Assembly: GCA_019096155.1 (NCBI GenBank)
Contig: JAHCVI010000004.1
Location: 496,001-560,000, forward strand
Length of the DNA stretch: 64,000 nucleotides
Direction of reading: 5' to 3'
From: Staphylotrichum longicolle
Lineage: Eukaryota > Ascomycota > Sordariomycetes > Sordariales > Chaetomiaceae
The position numbers and the translations under genes were made by a program. Of the stretch, positions 33,153-46,108 are shown one piece after another (the first letter of the stretch is position 1; every line of letters begins with the position of its first letter). Under the pieces are notes generated by a model. The model worked only from the letters and a program-made list of their open reading frames with translations, had not been told where the DNA came from and did not search any database.

Positions 33153-33575
33153 TATAACGAATCGTTTGTCCTGACCCACTTCTGAAAGGGTCCCGGAGGT
33201 ATATCCTAGTCAAATATAGAGATTTAGTAGAGCTAAAAGGTCTACAATAAGATATACTAATCTAGTCTTAATAAACTAGTAAAGTCCAAGCTATAATTGC
33301 TTACTAAGGAAGCTCCTAAGCTCCTTCAACAAGTAACTAACTAGCTAGTATATATATATTATAATTCCTTTAGATTACTATCGTCTTTGTATAATCCCTT
33401 ATATTGGCTTGCCAGGATTATAAAGTGATCTTTGTAAGCTTTAGTATTAGATTATAGTGCAAAGCCTATACTAAGTGTAATACTTCTTTAATTAGTTATT
33501 TAATAATTGGATATTAGGGCTCTCTATACCCCGACTACGGCCCCTCCCGGCCGTATACGTAGTTAGTCTATAATA
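33153..33575 (-). mobile_element. Divergent LTR of the 440-bp-LTR Gypsy family
   Basis: It begins TATAACGAATCGTTTGTCCT and shares its first ~200 bp with the LTRs at 40448 and 53987. It then has a different middle part and ends in TAATA where the others have TGACA. RIP-like transitions are frequent. It is 423 bp long, against 440 bp for the intact pair. Confidence 0.75.
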
Positions 33576-34460
33576 CAATACCCCTCCTTCTAGGCTTTCA
33601 ATCTAAAAGCCTTAAGGTTTATTTCAAATACCGCCAATAACCCACGCTTGTAAATATAGTATCTTTCCCTCCTATATCGTCGCCGCAATGTTGATATCAT
33701 AATAGGTCGTATCTAAAAACGTCAATCCAAGAAAACCTAGGAGCACGCTACGCTTGTTTCTTTCATCGATTCCTCGGGTATAGACGCTATACCTTGTTCT
33801 TAGTATTTCAAATGCAACCTAGCCTATCGTATCTCGCTAGGTTCGTCCCGGTATAGCGAATACATCCATCGTAGCCGTTCTTACGATAGGTCTAGCATAG
33901 CTTCTACTTATCGGTATCGCCCTCTTGTATACATTAGTGCCCCTACTAACCTCTTCTAGTAAAGAAAGTTATATCTAAATAGAAGCAGGTAGAATAGGAG
34001 GAGGTAGATACTAAAATGGCCCTTTTCATCCTCTAGACCTAGCTTTAGATAGCCGTAGGCCGTCTAGCTCGTCTTCGTCGTTAAAAGCGCTTCCTCAAAG
34101 AGCGCGGCTCTAAGTTGTTCCATCGGGGAATATAATCGTTGGATAAGATAAAAGAGGAGGATAGGAGGTTACAAACGTCCGAGGCCTTCGTGATTAGCGA
34201 CGTATAGTCGCTCGGCATAGATATTCTATTCGACTAGTCCTCTTTTAGCCTAGATCTATCGGAAGCCGATTTAGCTGCTTTATTGGAGTTAACCCCTATA
34301 GTCGATCTAGGTTCCTCTAGTAGAACTCCTCTAGTTTCTCTAGATAGTAGAGGTTTATAGCTAGCTACTATAAGTTATCCTCTAGCCTAAAATCTAACCA
34401 TTTCACTAAATACTATAGCTATCCTTTTATAATCGAGAATATACTATCGCTATATCTAGA
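33576..34460 (-). mobile_element. Truncated internal remnant of the same Gypsy family
   Basis: It aligns in patches with the region just inside the LTR at 40887. Examples are the polypurine complement CCCCTCC, the TATTTCAAATACCGCC stretch at ~33632 (compare 40936), and the CTCTAG...TAGTAGAGG block at ~34314-34350 (compare 41612-41670). Similarity ends near 34460, so the element is truncated there or overlain by other sequence. Confidence 0.6.
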
Positions 34461-34533
34461 AACGGCGTCCTTCCTGATCGGGTATAGCGCTCCGTCAGAT
34501 TCGCGTCCTCGCACGGTCCCGCCGCGCGCGCCG

Positions 34534-34540
34534 TATAAAT
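34534..34540 (+). promoter_or_regulatory. TATA box of the degraded unit
   Basis: TATAAAT in a locally GC-rich context (GCGCGCCGTATAAATAGAGC), followed by a pyrimidine-rich leader-like stretch. It has survived the surrounding AT drift. Confidence 0.4.
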
Positions 34541-36819
34541 AGAGCCCCTCCTCTTCGACGTCCCTTTATTATACTCTCGACTTTTCTCCCTCCCACGTCG
34601 CCTTCGCTCGGTCCCCCGCCTCCTTATCTGCTTCGCTCTTGCCCTGCCCCCTCGTCTATAGCCCGCTAGCGCAATATCGCCGGCGCTCCGATGCCTATTT
34701 CGCTAGGCTAGATGCCTAGCCCTTGCCCTCTTTAGCGTCCTCTAGCTACCCGCCGTCGCGTCGCCAATCTAGATATTCTCGGCCTTCTACGATATATCTC
34801 ATCTACCGCGGCTTTCGTCTTAACTATAGTCTCGACCTAGAGCTTCCTCTACCCTTTGGAACTACCCAATACCCGCTTGGTTTCTCCCCGTCAGCGACAT
34901 CTTACCTTGTCTACCTCCCTCCCCTTTGCCTTCTAGGCTGCCTCCCTTCGCCTAGAGGATTAGTATATCTACCTGCCGGGTAAGTCCCCCGTCCCCTCCT
35001 TCCCCCGTACAATTTGCAGGGCTTGCCTATCCTGACCAGTCACCAAACTACTATAGGTACCGATTTCGTCATATACGAAAACACGGGGAGGCCTCGTCTT
35101 GGTAAACCATTTTGGCTATAGTTGGACCGAATGCTAGCGGCGCGGCTATAGCGGGGTATACAGGTGACCAGCCTAACCTAACCGCGACCCATTTCTAGGC
35201 TATACGCCAAGCCGATGCGGCCGCGATAACGACGACGTGGCCTTGCTGACGCGGCCGCCTTGGCTTTTCCCGATAGCGAGGCAGATCGGGCCTGAAAAGG
35301 AAGAGCTGATTGGTAGAAACGATAGTACGTTTAAGATGGTTCGGGGAGAGTCGGGGAGATTCTACCTTGCCGTAGGTAGCGCTAGATATAGGACAAAAAA
35401 GAGGAGGCGTATATAGGCGGATATAGAAGGCATTTCAGGAGACGATAGGCTACCCCCGCTTCGGCTAAGCCGATCTAGGCAACCTCTAGCGATATTATAG
35501 ATTATATAGCCTTAAGCCAAGGGCTATGATTCGTAGCGATACGATATCCTACAACGGCCCCTTTTTCTCGGGCTCCTTCCTATCTCGGCAATAGCATAAT
35601 TGGTAGAATTTACGAGGGACTAGTAAGCCAAGACCTTATCCCTACGCCACCTACGGCCCCTATACCCCCTAGGGAACGTATTCGACGAGGCGTTTCGCGG
35701 CCGAGTATATACTTTGCGAGTATATTTCTTACAAGCCCGTTTAGAAGTAGAGGGAGGAGTGGAAGGTCGGGGAGGCCGAAGAGGCCGAGGAGGCCAGGGA
35801 GGCTAGTTCTAGGCCCCTTACCGATCCCGAGGTCGAGTCTACCTTTCTCCGCGTAGGCAATTATATTACGGTCGTTCCCTAGTGCTCTAGTAGTACGACG
35901 ATAGCCGACTTATACGCTAAATACTTCTAGAGCTATTCTTACAACCTTTAGTATATTCTCTACGTTACTATCAAAGTCTCTCGCAGGGCGCGCGATAAAA
36001 ATCTCCCTCGACCACTAGGTCTTTTACATCCCTGCTATAGTAGCGGTCCCTAAGCCTACGAGCTATAGTCTTCGGGCTCGAGAGGAGCGCCCCCCTATAG
36101 CGATTCTTAGGGTTTCTTTAACCCTATCGCTACTATAGAGTATATAGGATCTTTAACCTAGTAGTGCTAGGGGGTCGTAGGCCGATGTAATCCTAATCCC
36201 AACCGATGACGAGCTTAATAATCTCGATAGCCGATCCGATATATCTTTTAGATCGCTTAGCGGGCTTCTATTAGAGGTACGTAATACGGTTTAACCTAGC
36301 TATATTTCTAATATAGGTATATGCCTAGATCTTACATTCCTTAGTAGGCTAATATATTGACTTGACTAAGCAGGCAAAGGCGTCGATACTACTTCTAACG
36401 ATTACAACGCATTGGAACCCTTGGTCACTAATATAGCTAGCCTAGGCAATGAATCGTATACCTCACCTATAACTCTATATACAAAGTAGGACCGACCTAT
36501 TCTAGTATTCCTAGTATCTAACCCTTCGCCTATATGCGCGAGATGGTCTTGTATTCTAGTTAATAGGTATCTTAAATATCCGAATAGGTATTAGAGTTAC
36601 TATTGGTTTCTAAAGGCCTAGGAGGGCGATAGGGGTAATAAGGGTGACGAGCTCGAACCTAAGCCGGCCGATACTAGACTACCTTTACCACTACTTAATA
36701 GCTAATTCGAAGTAGACTACTACCCTATCGATAAGATATGTCCTAGTATACCGCTGTAAGTAGTGTAGAGCTAGGTATGTATACCTATACTAGCGGATGA
36801 CGAGAGTACTAGCGAGCCC

Positions 36820-37340
36820 GAACTGGTAGACGCCGAGCTATGCCTTTAGCCCTAGAGCCTAAGCGGTACTACCTCTAGTTATAGGGTTGATCTACTATAA
36901 AGGCCCGGCAGTCGTAGCCTCTCTTAACGTTGTGATTACTATAATGACAAGGATCGAACAAGTAGCTTAGAACACCTTTGCCTTTTTACTCTAGACAATA
37001 GAGGAGAGCGTATAGTATATTTCACACGCTACCTAACAATAAGAGTACTAGCGAGCTCGAATCGGTAGATACCGAATTTAATCCGGCTAATGCCGAGCCG
37101 TACCTTTAGCCCTAGAGTCGATACGGTACCGCCTCTAGTCGTAGGATCGGTCTACAATAGAGGTCTGGCAACTCCTACCTCTCTCGCCTCTTTTAGCATT
37201 ATAGTCACTATAACGATAGCGATTATAAGGTAGTAGAATCCGACTAGCCAAAGCCTACTATAGACCCGCACCATCGGTCCTAGAGTCTATATAGCGCTAC
37301 CTCTAGCCCTAGGGTTAAAACGTAGCGGTTGTCCGATCTT
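36820..37340 (+). repeat. Degenerate ~240-bp tandem repeat
   Basis: The block CCTTTAGCCCTAGAG...GGTAC(T/C)(A/G)CCTCTAG followed by a TCTACAATAGAGG-type segment occurs near 36842 and 37090, with a weaker third copy near 37264. Spacing is about 240-250 bp and 170 bp. It appears to be internal to the degraded coding unit. Confidence 0.5.
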
Positions 37341-39161
37341 TTAGTCTAGGACGATAGAGGGGAGCAAAACGAAGGTTTTATTACGCTACTATAGCTACAA
37401 GAGAGTCAGGCAAGCCTACCAAAGTTACCGGTCGATAAGGGCAGCAACGTATATAAGCTGGCTTATACTAAGCCATCTATATAGCCGTCCACCAGCCAAG
37501 ACAAGCCCGACCTTTAGCACTATATCGGTCATTACCGATAGTATAGTCCCAATAATAGAGGGGGCTATAGTCTTGAAGATAGCATTATAAGGTATAGCCA
37601 AGATGACGATACTACCTAGCTACCATACAAATGCCGCAGTATACGTACTTCATCCCCCACCACCTATCGAATAACAACCGAGCCGTAGACCCCCCTATAT
37701 CGCATAGGCCGGGCTCGAAGGCAAACAATCTAGCGCTGAAACCCTCGCTAAAGCTAGTATCCTTTAGGTATCCTAGGAGATTAGGGATAGTAGCTCGAAG
37801 ATAGCTCTATCGCGCCGCCATTAGTATAGGAGGTACAGTCCCCCGCGAGCCAGGTCAGCGCCAAGCGTTAACGCTACCTTGGCCGTTATCGATATTGCAG
37901 TACCGATAATAGAGAGGACTCCTATCCTAGTATATACAGCGACACTAAATATAGCGAATATAAGGCTGTCCGGCCACTACAACGCAAGCGCTATAGGGCA
38001 AGCGCTTCAATATATATAGCCGGTAGGACTACCCCTTAGTAGCAGAGACGTCTAGACTATCGTAACTCTTCGAAAGAAGCTTAGAGACTATCCTAGCGCC
38101 CAAGGCGCCAGTATAGCACTGCCTATCCATTATCATTATAAAAGCCTACTTTAGAAAGGGATACCAAGACGGATAGAACCCCCGCCGCAATATTCAAGGA
38201 ATAGCCCCTTAGAAACGCAGTCCTCAAGCACGTTACAATAAACGGCTTACTACCTACTTTTATATTATAGTTCACCTAGGGTCCGTATATAGAATATAGA
38301 GCGGGGCACTATAGGACGGAGAGCTAGGGCGCTATTCCCTCTATAAAGAGGCGCTAGTTAGCGGGATAGAAGAGTAAAGGGTCTACAAAGGACAAGGTCA
38401 AGCCAGCTTCAACTTCAAGGAGGGCGAGATATACACTAGCGGACGACTCGAAGATCCATCAGCTAAAGGAGCAAGGACTTTCTTAGATCGCGATCGCTAA
38501 ATAGTTCCTAGAACATTCTCTAGGGGCTATTGAGGTTAGGTATTATACTAAGCTCAAGACTCAACCCTCTTGCAGGGCTCCGCAACTATATGATAACTCT
38601 CGAACGCCTTTAGTAGTCGACAATATCGGCGAGGAAGAGTAGGGCGTCGAGGAGATTTGTAAGGCGAGAAAGCTAGCTAATAGCAGCGTAGAACTCCTTG
38701 TAAAATAGGAAGGTAGTAAGGAGACATAGGTACCTTACGAGAATATAGCGGAGATAGAGGCGCTTGACAAGTATAAACGCCTCTATAGGACGTTGACTAT
38801 AGATACTATAGATACTGCCTAAGGATTTGCCTCGACTGCAAATGCTTACCCTATTCTCCATTTTGTTAGTAGTTACCAGAGAAGCGCTTCATTTCTACAC
38901 TCACTCGGCCGCCCAGCTACAGCAGTATACGGGAGAAACGGGGCTACAAGAGGCTTACTCACCCTATATAAAACGTTAGGGTAGGTTGATCCGTGAAGAT
39001 ATTATCTCAAGATATTAGCTTGGAGGCGCAGCTTCCCCTAATGGCGGACCGAACCGCCAAAGAAGCCGCGATGTCGCTACAAAAAGAAACGGAGCGACGC
39101 AAAAACATATAACACTAGGGATTTACTAGTCGCTACCGACCCAACTATTGATCTAGCTCTT

Positions 39162-40447
39162 AAAAGCTTATCTTTTAGGGTAGGAGGGGTTAAAAAATAG
39201 GGGGTCTCGGGATCCAAAAATAGGCGCCTCTTTTCCTCTATTAGTGCTGTCCGTTTTAAGAAAAACGGTGAAACTGGCTGTACCGTGCAAACCGTTCAGG
39301 CTAATGCAGCAGGTACGGCATAGTGGCCAATTAAATACTACCATCGGGTATAGCCCCGCCGTAGATAGCCAGGGAAATGACGAGCTAAGAAATGCCCTAT
39401 ACGCTTCGGCTCGTGCGTTATTCCTAGGAATATAGCTCTTAGTCGCCCTTGACATACCAGCGCTAGGCAAGGCCGCAAGAGCCGCCGTCGCCACCGAAGT
39501 TAACCTCGGGAACGGTCAGGGTTATAGCTAGTCGAAGAAAAGCATAGAAGTAACTCAGTATATAGGAGCAGGTCTTTAGGATCGTGACGACTATTGGGTC
39601 ACTTTCGCAAATATTTTTCTAACTCCTAGCTTACCCTTTCCCCTCTCTTGAAAAGCGATAGCGAGTCCTTTGTTCGCCCTAAGAGCCTAATACAACATAC
39701 GACGCTACTACTTACCTACTCGGCTGCCTCTTTCGAGATGGTCAGCTATACGCCTACGCCATCATAAACCACCTTATACTTTTACTCCAAGTTATTAGGT
39801 CTAAGGTTCCTCTACTCTAGCCTCTACTAACCCCGATTACTTCCGATAGACTTTCCCGATTGTCGTTAATGCAAACGCCCCACTATAAATCCGAAGCGAA
39901 TGTATAAAGATAAAGAACCATCTACGAGCCTTCTAAAGCGGCCAAGAATCATCGATACCACTTTCAATGGCGGCATTTACCTAAACTACAATACGCACTC
40001 TCCACTTGTATATAGAAACTATATAATCGCCTAGATCTATATACTTCCCTTAGAATTAGCGGTATCGCATGCTATACTAGACGAGGAACACCTACTACCA
40101 CCTAACTAAGCCGGCGACGACAACGCCTATATACTCGGACGTATCGACTAGTACAACGTCGTTATAATATGCCTGCCGGGATAGTATAGAATGAACAATG
40201 CTACAATCGTCGCGACAAACCTGAAGCGAAGTTTCCCGAATATCCGCGCTACTTTGATAGTCGGCATCGGCGGCGGATCGCCTAGCCAGACCGACTTATA
40301 CCTAGGCGATATCGTCGTCGGCACGAGGGTTATATAGTATAACATAGGCAAGATGATTTCGGGCGGCCGCTTCGAAGAAACAGCCGTCGCAAAGACTCCT
40401 ACGTAGCTACTAAGCTTGGCTATATCCACACTACAAGCGAAGCATGG
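39162..40447 (+). pseudogene. NLR-type gene, 5' half: upstream module plus PNP_UDP domain (split by retroelement)
   Basis: The upstream module starts at 39162. The reading frame starts at 39885, where the original ATG is now ATA; the parallel copy at 59372 keeps ATG. Visible segments are NGGIYLNYNTHSPL, LPLELAVSHAILDEEHLLP, NNATIVATNLKRSFPNIRAT, LIVGIGGGSPSQTDLYLGDI and MISGGRFEETAVAKTP. This is the order of the purine nucleoside phosphorylase-like (PNP_UDP) domain that fungi fuse to NACHT-type immune receptors. Stops (TAG, TAA) sit at former Trp/Gln codons. At 40447 the frame is cut by a Gypsy element and resumes after 54431. It is a dead gene; the intact form would have been a cytosolic incompatibility-type receptor. 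Confidence 0.8.
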
Positions 40448-40887
40448 TGTAACGAATCGTTCGTCCTGACCTACTTCTGAAAGGGTCCCGGAGGTATATC
40501 TTGGTCAAGCATAGAGATTCGGTAGAGCCAAAAGGTCTATAACAAGATGTATAGATCTAGTCTCAATGAACTAGTAAAGTCCAAACTATGATTGCTTACT
40601 AAGGAAGCTCCAAGCTCCCTCAACGAGTGACTAACTAGCTAGTATATATACATGATGACTTCTTTATCCTAAAGTCCCTAGATCGTCCTTTATTCCCCTC
40701 GATCCCAACTGGATCTATAGGATCGAACCTCGAGTCTCTCGATCCTTTGTATGTTGTTCCTGGATCGATGCCTTTCGCCATCGATCCTTCCTTGATTGGC
40801 TAGTTAAACGATTAGCTAGCGGGTCTTCCTGCTTCCTATATGTAGTCCCTTAGCCCCGCGGCCGCTTTATATGGTCAGGTCGTGACA
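40448..40887 (-). mobile_element. 3' LTR of the outer Gypsy element
   Basis: A 440-bp LTR running TGTAACGAATCG...CGTGACA on the plus strand. It pairs with 53987-54426 and differs from it mainly by transitions. Confidence 0.9.
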
Positions 40888-40889
40888 CG

Positions 40890-41670
40890 ATGCCCCTCCT
40901 CGAGCTCTTTCGTCCCGAAAGACCCAAGTTCCTATTTCAAATACCGCCGATAGCCTACACCTGCAAGTGTTGCGTCCCTTTCCTCCTATATCGCCATTAT
41001 ACTAACAAAATATCCAGCCGCGTAAAGAAAACAAAATCCAAGACCCCTCACCCCAAGACTATCCGCCGTAACGCCCTTCTCGAGCTAATCCTTTAGGCCC
41101 CGATCGCCATAAAACGATCCTACGCTTACTATAAAAAGCGCGGCCTATCTTGCGAGGCGTCTCCGTCCGATTCGAGTCGTTGTATCGCCTATATCAACGG
41201 CAATCAATCTTTGTACGATGCCTAAGGCGTAACGATGCAGTAGCTTCGGCGTATCGCTTCTTAGTATAGCAAGTTAGAGGCCGAGATAGAGGAGGCGGAG
41301 AAAGAGCGTGCTACGTTGGATACGAAGATCAACCGTCTTCGCCTATAGAAGAAGATATGGTTCGAGAAGATGACCCGCGCTATTTCTCGTGGGATCGACA
41401 CTATAGAGGAGTTGGAGCGTGTAGAACGTAAGGAGGTAGAAGCGGCGGCGGCGTTGGAGGCCTTGACCAACCCTTCTACGACTTCGGATACCCCTCCTCG
41501 TTTATCGCCGTCGTTTATACTATTATAGGACGACGTCTACCCTAAAGTTCCCTTGGAGCCTTCGCTGCTAGCCGAGTTCGGCCTACTTCCTGGTTCTCCC
41601 TCTTCCGCGGCTAGTCTAGGTTCCTCCGGTGGAAATCCTCAAGTCTCTCTAGGTAGTAGAGGTTCGTAGC
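40890..41670 (+). pseudogene. Antisense coding-like frame next to the 3' LTR (coiled coil)
   Basis: On the strand opposite to pol, an ATG at 40890 opens MPLLELFRPERPKFLFQIPP. The same frame continues with only scattered TAG/TAA stops to ~41670. A Cys-containing segment (CKCCVPF, later RGLSCEASPSDSSRCIAYIN) precedes a long heptad-like helix (YSKLEAEIEEAEKERATLDT, then IEELERVERKEVEAAAALEA) and a Ser/Pro-rich end. Base composition is less eroded than in pol. Remnants of the corresponding region follow the LTR at 33153. The function is unknown; the arrangement (short Cys motif plus coiled coil) suggests a nucleic-acid-binding accessory protein. Confidence 0.5.
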
Positions 41671-41811
41671 TGGTTGCTATAAGTTGTCTTCTAGCCCGAA
41701 ATCCAGCTATTTTACCAAGTACTATAGTTGCCCTTTTGTAATCCGTGAATCTAGGATTTCTTCGACGTCCTATTCTTCTTCTTTATCCTTGACTTCCACG
41801 TCCGTAGCAAG

Positions 41812-44800
41812 CTATGCGTTCTTCGGTGCTAGTTCCAAAAGTGAAATGTGAAAAACATACGTCCTGATGCGCATTATCGCTAGTAATGATAGTTGGTAGT
41901 TGGATGTCGAAATTTTCTCCTCGATCCTGAATGGTCCAATCTTTTTGAAATCGAGTTTCCGACTTGGTCGCTTCGTACGAAGATTATGTGAAATGAGGTA
42001 AACTTTATCTCCCCTCTCTAGGCGAGGACCCTCGAGCCTGTATTTATCGTAGTAGTGCTTTATCCGTTGTCTAATAAACTCTAGTTCTTCCTTGAGCATC
42101 GTATAGAGCGTATATATCTAGTCCGCCTTGACAGCTGCCCTAGGGACCGTAACCTCGGGTCCCTAGCGCAGGTCTGCTTTGTATCCGAAGTTCGCGAAGA
42201 ACGGTATAACTTTCGTAGATTCGGTTGGTACCGTATTATATGCCAATTGTACAACTAGCAACAATATAACCTAGTCATCCTATTGGAAGTTGATAAATGA
42301 CTAAAGGTATTGTTCCACGATTTAATTAAGTCGTTCCGTCTACCTGTCTGTCTATAGGTGGTAAGCCGTTGAGAGCTTACTCTTCGTGCCTAGGCACGTC
42401 ATCAACGCTTGCCAAAACCTGGATGCGAACTTGGTATCTCTATCTGTGATCTACTCCTCCGGCTACCCATGGATTGAGGCCATATGCCAGTAGATCACGT
42501 CTATAAGCTGCTCTACTAACTATATCTCTCTATATAGGATGAAGTAGCTCTATTTGGTGAGTCGGTCTACTAAGACAAGGATACTATCGAACTCCGTTCC
42601 CATTGTTATATCCTTGGAGAGTAGCAGCTTGGTAATAAAGTCTATCGTCACCGAACTCTATAGTCGTTCTACAACTAGCAATAGTTGCAAGAGTCCGTAG
42701 GGTTTATATCGCGACGACTTACTTCGGTTGTAGAGGTTATACCCTTTAAGGACTTCTTTAACCCTCCTTCTAATCCCTAGGAAGTTATACCTTTGCTGTT
42801 TGATTTTGGCGATGGTCTTGGTGACTCCTATATGTCCTCCGAGCTTCGACTTGTAGATTTCCTTAATAAGCTCCGCCTACTTGTCTTTGCTGACATAAGC
42901 CTTATCGTTATACTAGAGTAGGTATCTATCTTACCAGACTCCTTTACTTAATCCATTATAGGACTTGTCTTCTCCTAGCGACTAGTAGTGCTAGTATATT
43001 TAATCCTCTAGCATCGCTTAGTACTTGTTAGTACTAGGTCTCTATTCCCTAAAGACCGCGCTACATTCCTATCGGCAGTTTCTACACTATACGCCATCGT
43101 ATATTCTTACGGTCTACGACCTGCCGCGGTCTAGGTCGGTATAGGCGTAGTCGACTAGCTACTACAACGGGTAATGCATTATTCCGTCAGGTCGTCCTCG
43201 GAACAAGGGTGGCGATGCCTCCGTTACGTTACCGAAGTGATCCGGTCTCCTACTCAAGGCGTCCGCTCTTACATTCTCGGATCCTTTCTTGTAGATGATA
43301 ACGAAGTTGAATTCCACAAGGAATTCCACCCATCGTATCTAGCGTTGGTTGAATTCCTTAGTACTAGTGAAATACTAGAGGTTCTTGTAGTCTGTGTATA
43401 CCTATACCTCGTATGTCGTACCGCTAAGGTAGGGTTTCTATTTGCGAAAGGCCTCGATAATTACTAATAGCTCTTTATCGTAGATCGGGTAGTTGAGCTG
43501 TAGTCCGGCGAGCTTTTTCGAAAAGAATGCCACAGGGTGGAGCTTCCCTTGCTTATCCCGCTAGCTGAGTTGCCCCCCGATCGCGTAGTCCGATGCGTTG
43601 GTTTCTACCTCGAATAGCTTCTAGGGATCTAGCAACAAGAGCATAGGGTCTGCGATGATGAGGTCGCGAATCTACTAGAATGCCTGCTCTTACTCCTCCC
43701 CCTATCGGAACTTAATATCCTTCTTCGTCAAGTGGTGTAGAGGTCGTGCGATGTCGCCAAAGTTCCTGATGAATATTCGGTAGAAATTGGCAAATCCAAT
43801 GAATCCCCTGACCTCCATTGTATTCTTGGGTATAGGCTATATCTTGATAGCCTCAACCTTGGTTGGTTCTATCTATATCTGTCCTAGCGAAATCTCAAAA
43901 CCTAGGAAGACCGTCTTCGTGACGTAGAACTCACTCTTGTCCTTGTTGATAGAGAGTTTCTACGCGTAGAGTATATCCAGCACCTGCTTTACGTGCTTCT
44001 TGTATTCTTCGAGTATCTTGGAGAAGATAAGAATATTATCTAGGTAATAGACTATAAACTTGTCGAGGAACAGTCGGATCGTATAATCAACGACCTTCTA
44101 GAATATCGCTAGCGTATTCGTCAGCCCGAAGGGTATGATATAGTATTCGAAAGTATCTATGACAAGTGCGAAAGGCTATCTTCTATTCATCCCCCTTTTT
44201 AATACGAATATAGGTATACGCTATTGGAAGGTTAAGACATGTAAAGTGTTGTACGCCTACCAACTAGTCTCGGAGCTACGAGATAAGTAGTAGAGGGTAG
44301 CGGTCCTTTACCGTTATGTCGTTTAGCTACTGGTAGTCTATATATATCCTGAGTTTTCCGTCCTTCTTTGGTATAAAAAGGATTAGGTACCCTACCAGAG
44401 ATATCGATAGTCTAATATATCCTATCTTAAGGTTAGCCTTAAGATATCTCTTCAACTCGTTGTCCTGAAGTTCGTTTGTATAGTATACCTTGAAGAACTT
44501 CAACTAGGCGCCTTCTTTAAGTTTGATCTTGTAATCCTAAGGTCTATATTCTAGCAACCCTTCTATATACTTGGCTTCGAACGCTAGGTATCCCTAGTGC
44601 TCCGCTGGGATCTTCCCTATTTTGTCGTTCCCTTTCGTGCCTTGATAGTATGCGAACTTGCCACTGGCCGTAACCTCGGCCACTTCCGTCTAAATGACCT
44701 ATTCTTAGAGTTGGAATTCGGTATTGTCGATTGAGATAATAGTAACCTCCTAGTTGGTTTGCCTCTATACATATCGTTTCTACTAGTGACTACCGCCTCT

Positions 44801-45000
44801 TCTTGAGTCTATAGTGGTTTACCTGCTACTGCCCGTCTCTTACGGTAAATCCTTGAAGTATATATACTTCTTTATACCATTTCTCCGTGACTCGTCGTCT
44901 ACGCTTCCTATCGTATTGGTCGGATACAAGCCCATTATACTTCGAGGTCGCAGGTAACCACCTCCCTTTCAACTAATGTCAGGGTTGTAAACTCTATACT
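41812..45000 (-). pseudogene. Outer Gypsy pol remnant (RT, RNase H, integrase)
   Basis: Read downward from ~45000. The reverse transcriptase block around 44385-44300 reads PKKDGKLRIYIDYQ, then a stop, then LNDITVKDRYP. The catalytic box at ~44070-44020 reads YYLDNILIFS, with Asn where the second Asp of YxDD belongs. RNase H remnants cover ~43620-43400 (AFFSKKLAGLQLNYPIYDKE). Integrase covers ~43000-42200. The end (42099-41812) is an integrase C-terminal stretch: IRQRIKHYYDKYRLEGPRLE and GDKVYLISHNL. Stops are frequent and no chromodomain is evident. It is certainly inactive. Confidence 0.78.
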
Positions 45001-46108
45001 ATAGGCGACTCAAGATTATATCCTTCCTAGTCCCTATATCTACAATGTCGAAAATGACCTTCGTGGTCTTCCCTTCGACCGTAATATCGAGTGGTTTGGT
45101 CTCTCGTCGTACGACCTACGTTAGGAATGGTCCCTTAACTACATATAGTTGCTTTTTCATCCTCTATAGGATTCGGAGTTGGTTGACGAAGCTTGGTAAG
45201 ATAAGGTCGATCTGCGATCCTCTATCTACCAATGCGAATGCCTGGTATTGCTTCTAGTACGCCGTAACCTAAATCCAGTCGTTTGGTTAGTCACCTTATA
45301 TAGCGGCTACTTCCTTGTAGCCCGTCCGTGTCGCTCTCCTTGTCGTTATACCGTTGCACTTTTGCATTTTCGTGTCTTTAGTATACCCTTTGCACTTTTT
45401 ACGTCCTACGCGTTCTACGCCGCTAGTGCGTTTTTGCACTTTTTATACCTTTTATACACCTGGTGCATTTTCGTACTTTTTCGTTGTACCTTTACGCCCT
45501 GTGTACTTCCGTGCCGCTACGTTGGCCGGCTTAGTAACCGCTCGCGGGTCTACTAGGAGGTCGTTGTAGGCCTTCTATTTCGCCTAGTTCTTCCTATACT
45601 AGCGGGCCTATCGTCGTTGTAAGGGTATTAATTTTGCTCGGGCCTATCGCAGGCCCTAGAGTCGTTTCCTAACTCTTATTGAATCGAAGAGGCGTCCCCC
45701 TAAGACTCGGGTTAGTTATCGTCCATTTGTTAAGCATCCCTCTTCCTATCTCGTATAGCCTTCTTGCCCTTTTTCGTCGGCAGATCTACTCCCGAGACGG
45801 GTTTGTCTTAGAACGGAATATTATATCCGCCTTCGAGTTGTTCGATCTACTTATTAATGCCGGGATCCTTCTTTAGCCTAACCCGTCTATCTATAACCTA
45901 GTAGAGGTCGAATACCCTAATGATCCTTCGAGAGATCTAATAGTACTACTAGATCTTCCTCTTAAAGTAGTAGAGGTATATATAGTCGCTATATCCCTCC
46001 ACTTCCTCTATATCTCGGCAGTACTTAGGCTATGCCCTTTTAGATATAATATAGAGGCACCCTTTGTCCATCCTATCGAACGTCTATAAAAGGTCGGCGT
46101 AACTATAC

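Larger units (their letters stand above)
34461..38900 (+). pseudogene. RIP-degraded unclassified gene or element with chromodomain-like end
   Basis: About 4.4 kb of AT-shifted DNA with stops in all frames. It starts with a promoter-like block (TATAAAT at 34534, CT-rich leader, first ATG at 34691). Near its other end (~38640-38790) a plus-strand frame reads VEEICKARKLANSSVELLVK, then a TAG where Trp or Gln is expected, then YENIAEIEALDKYKRLYRTL. This resembles a chromodomain with its aromatic residues lost. Internal degenerate repeats lie at 36820-37340. It could be a host gene, or another retroelement polyprotein; no reverse transcriptase or LTR was found around it. Confidence 0.4.
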
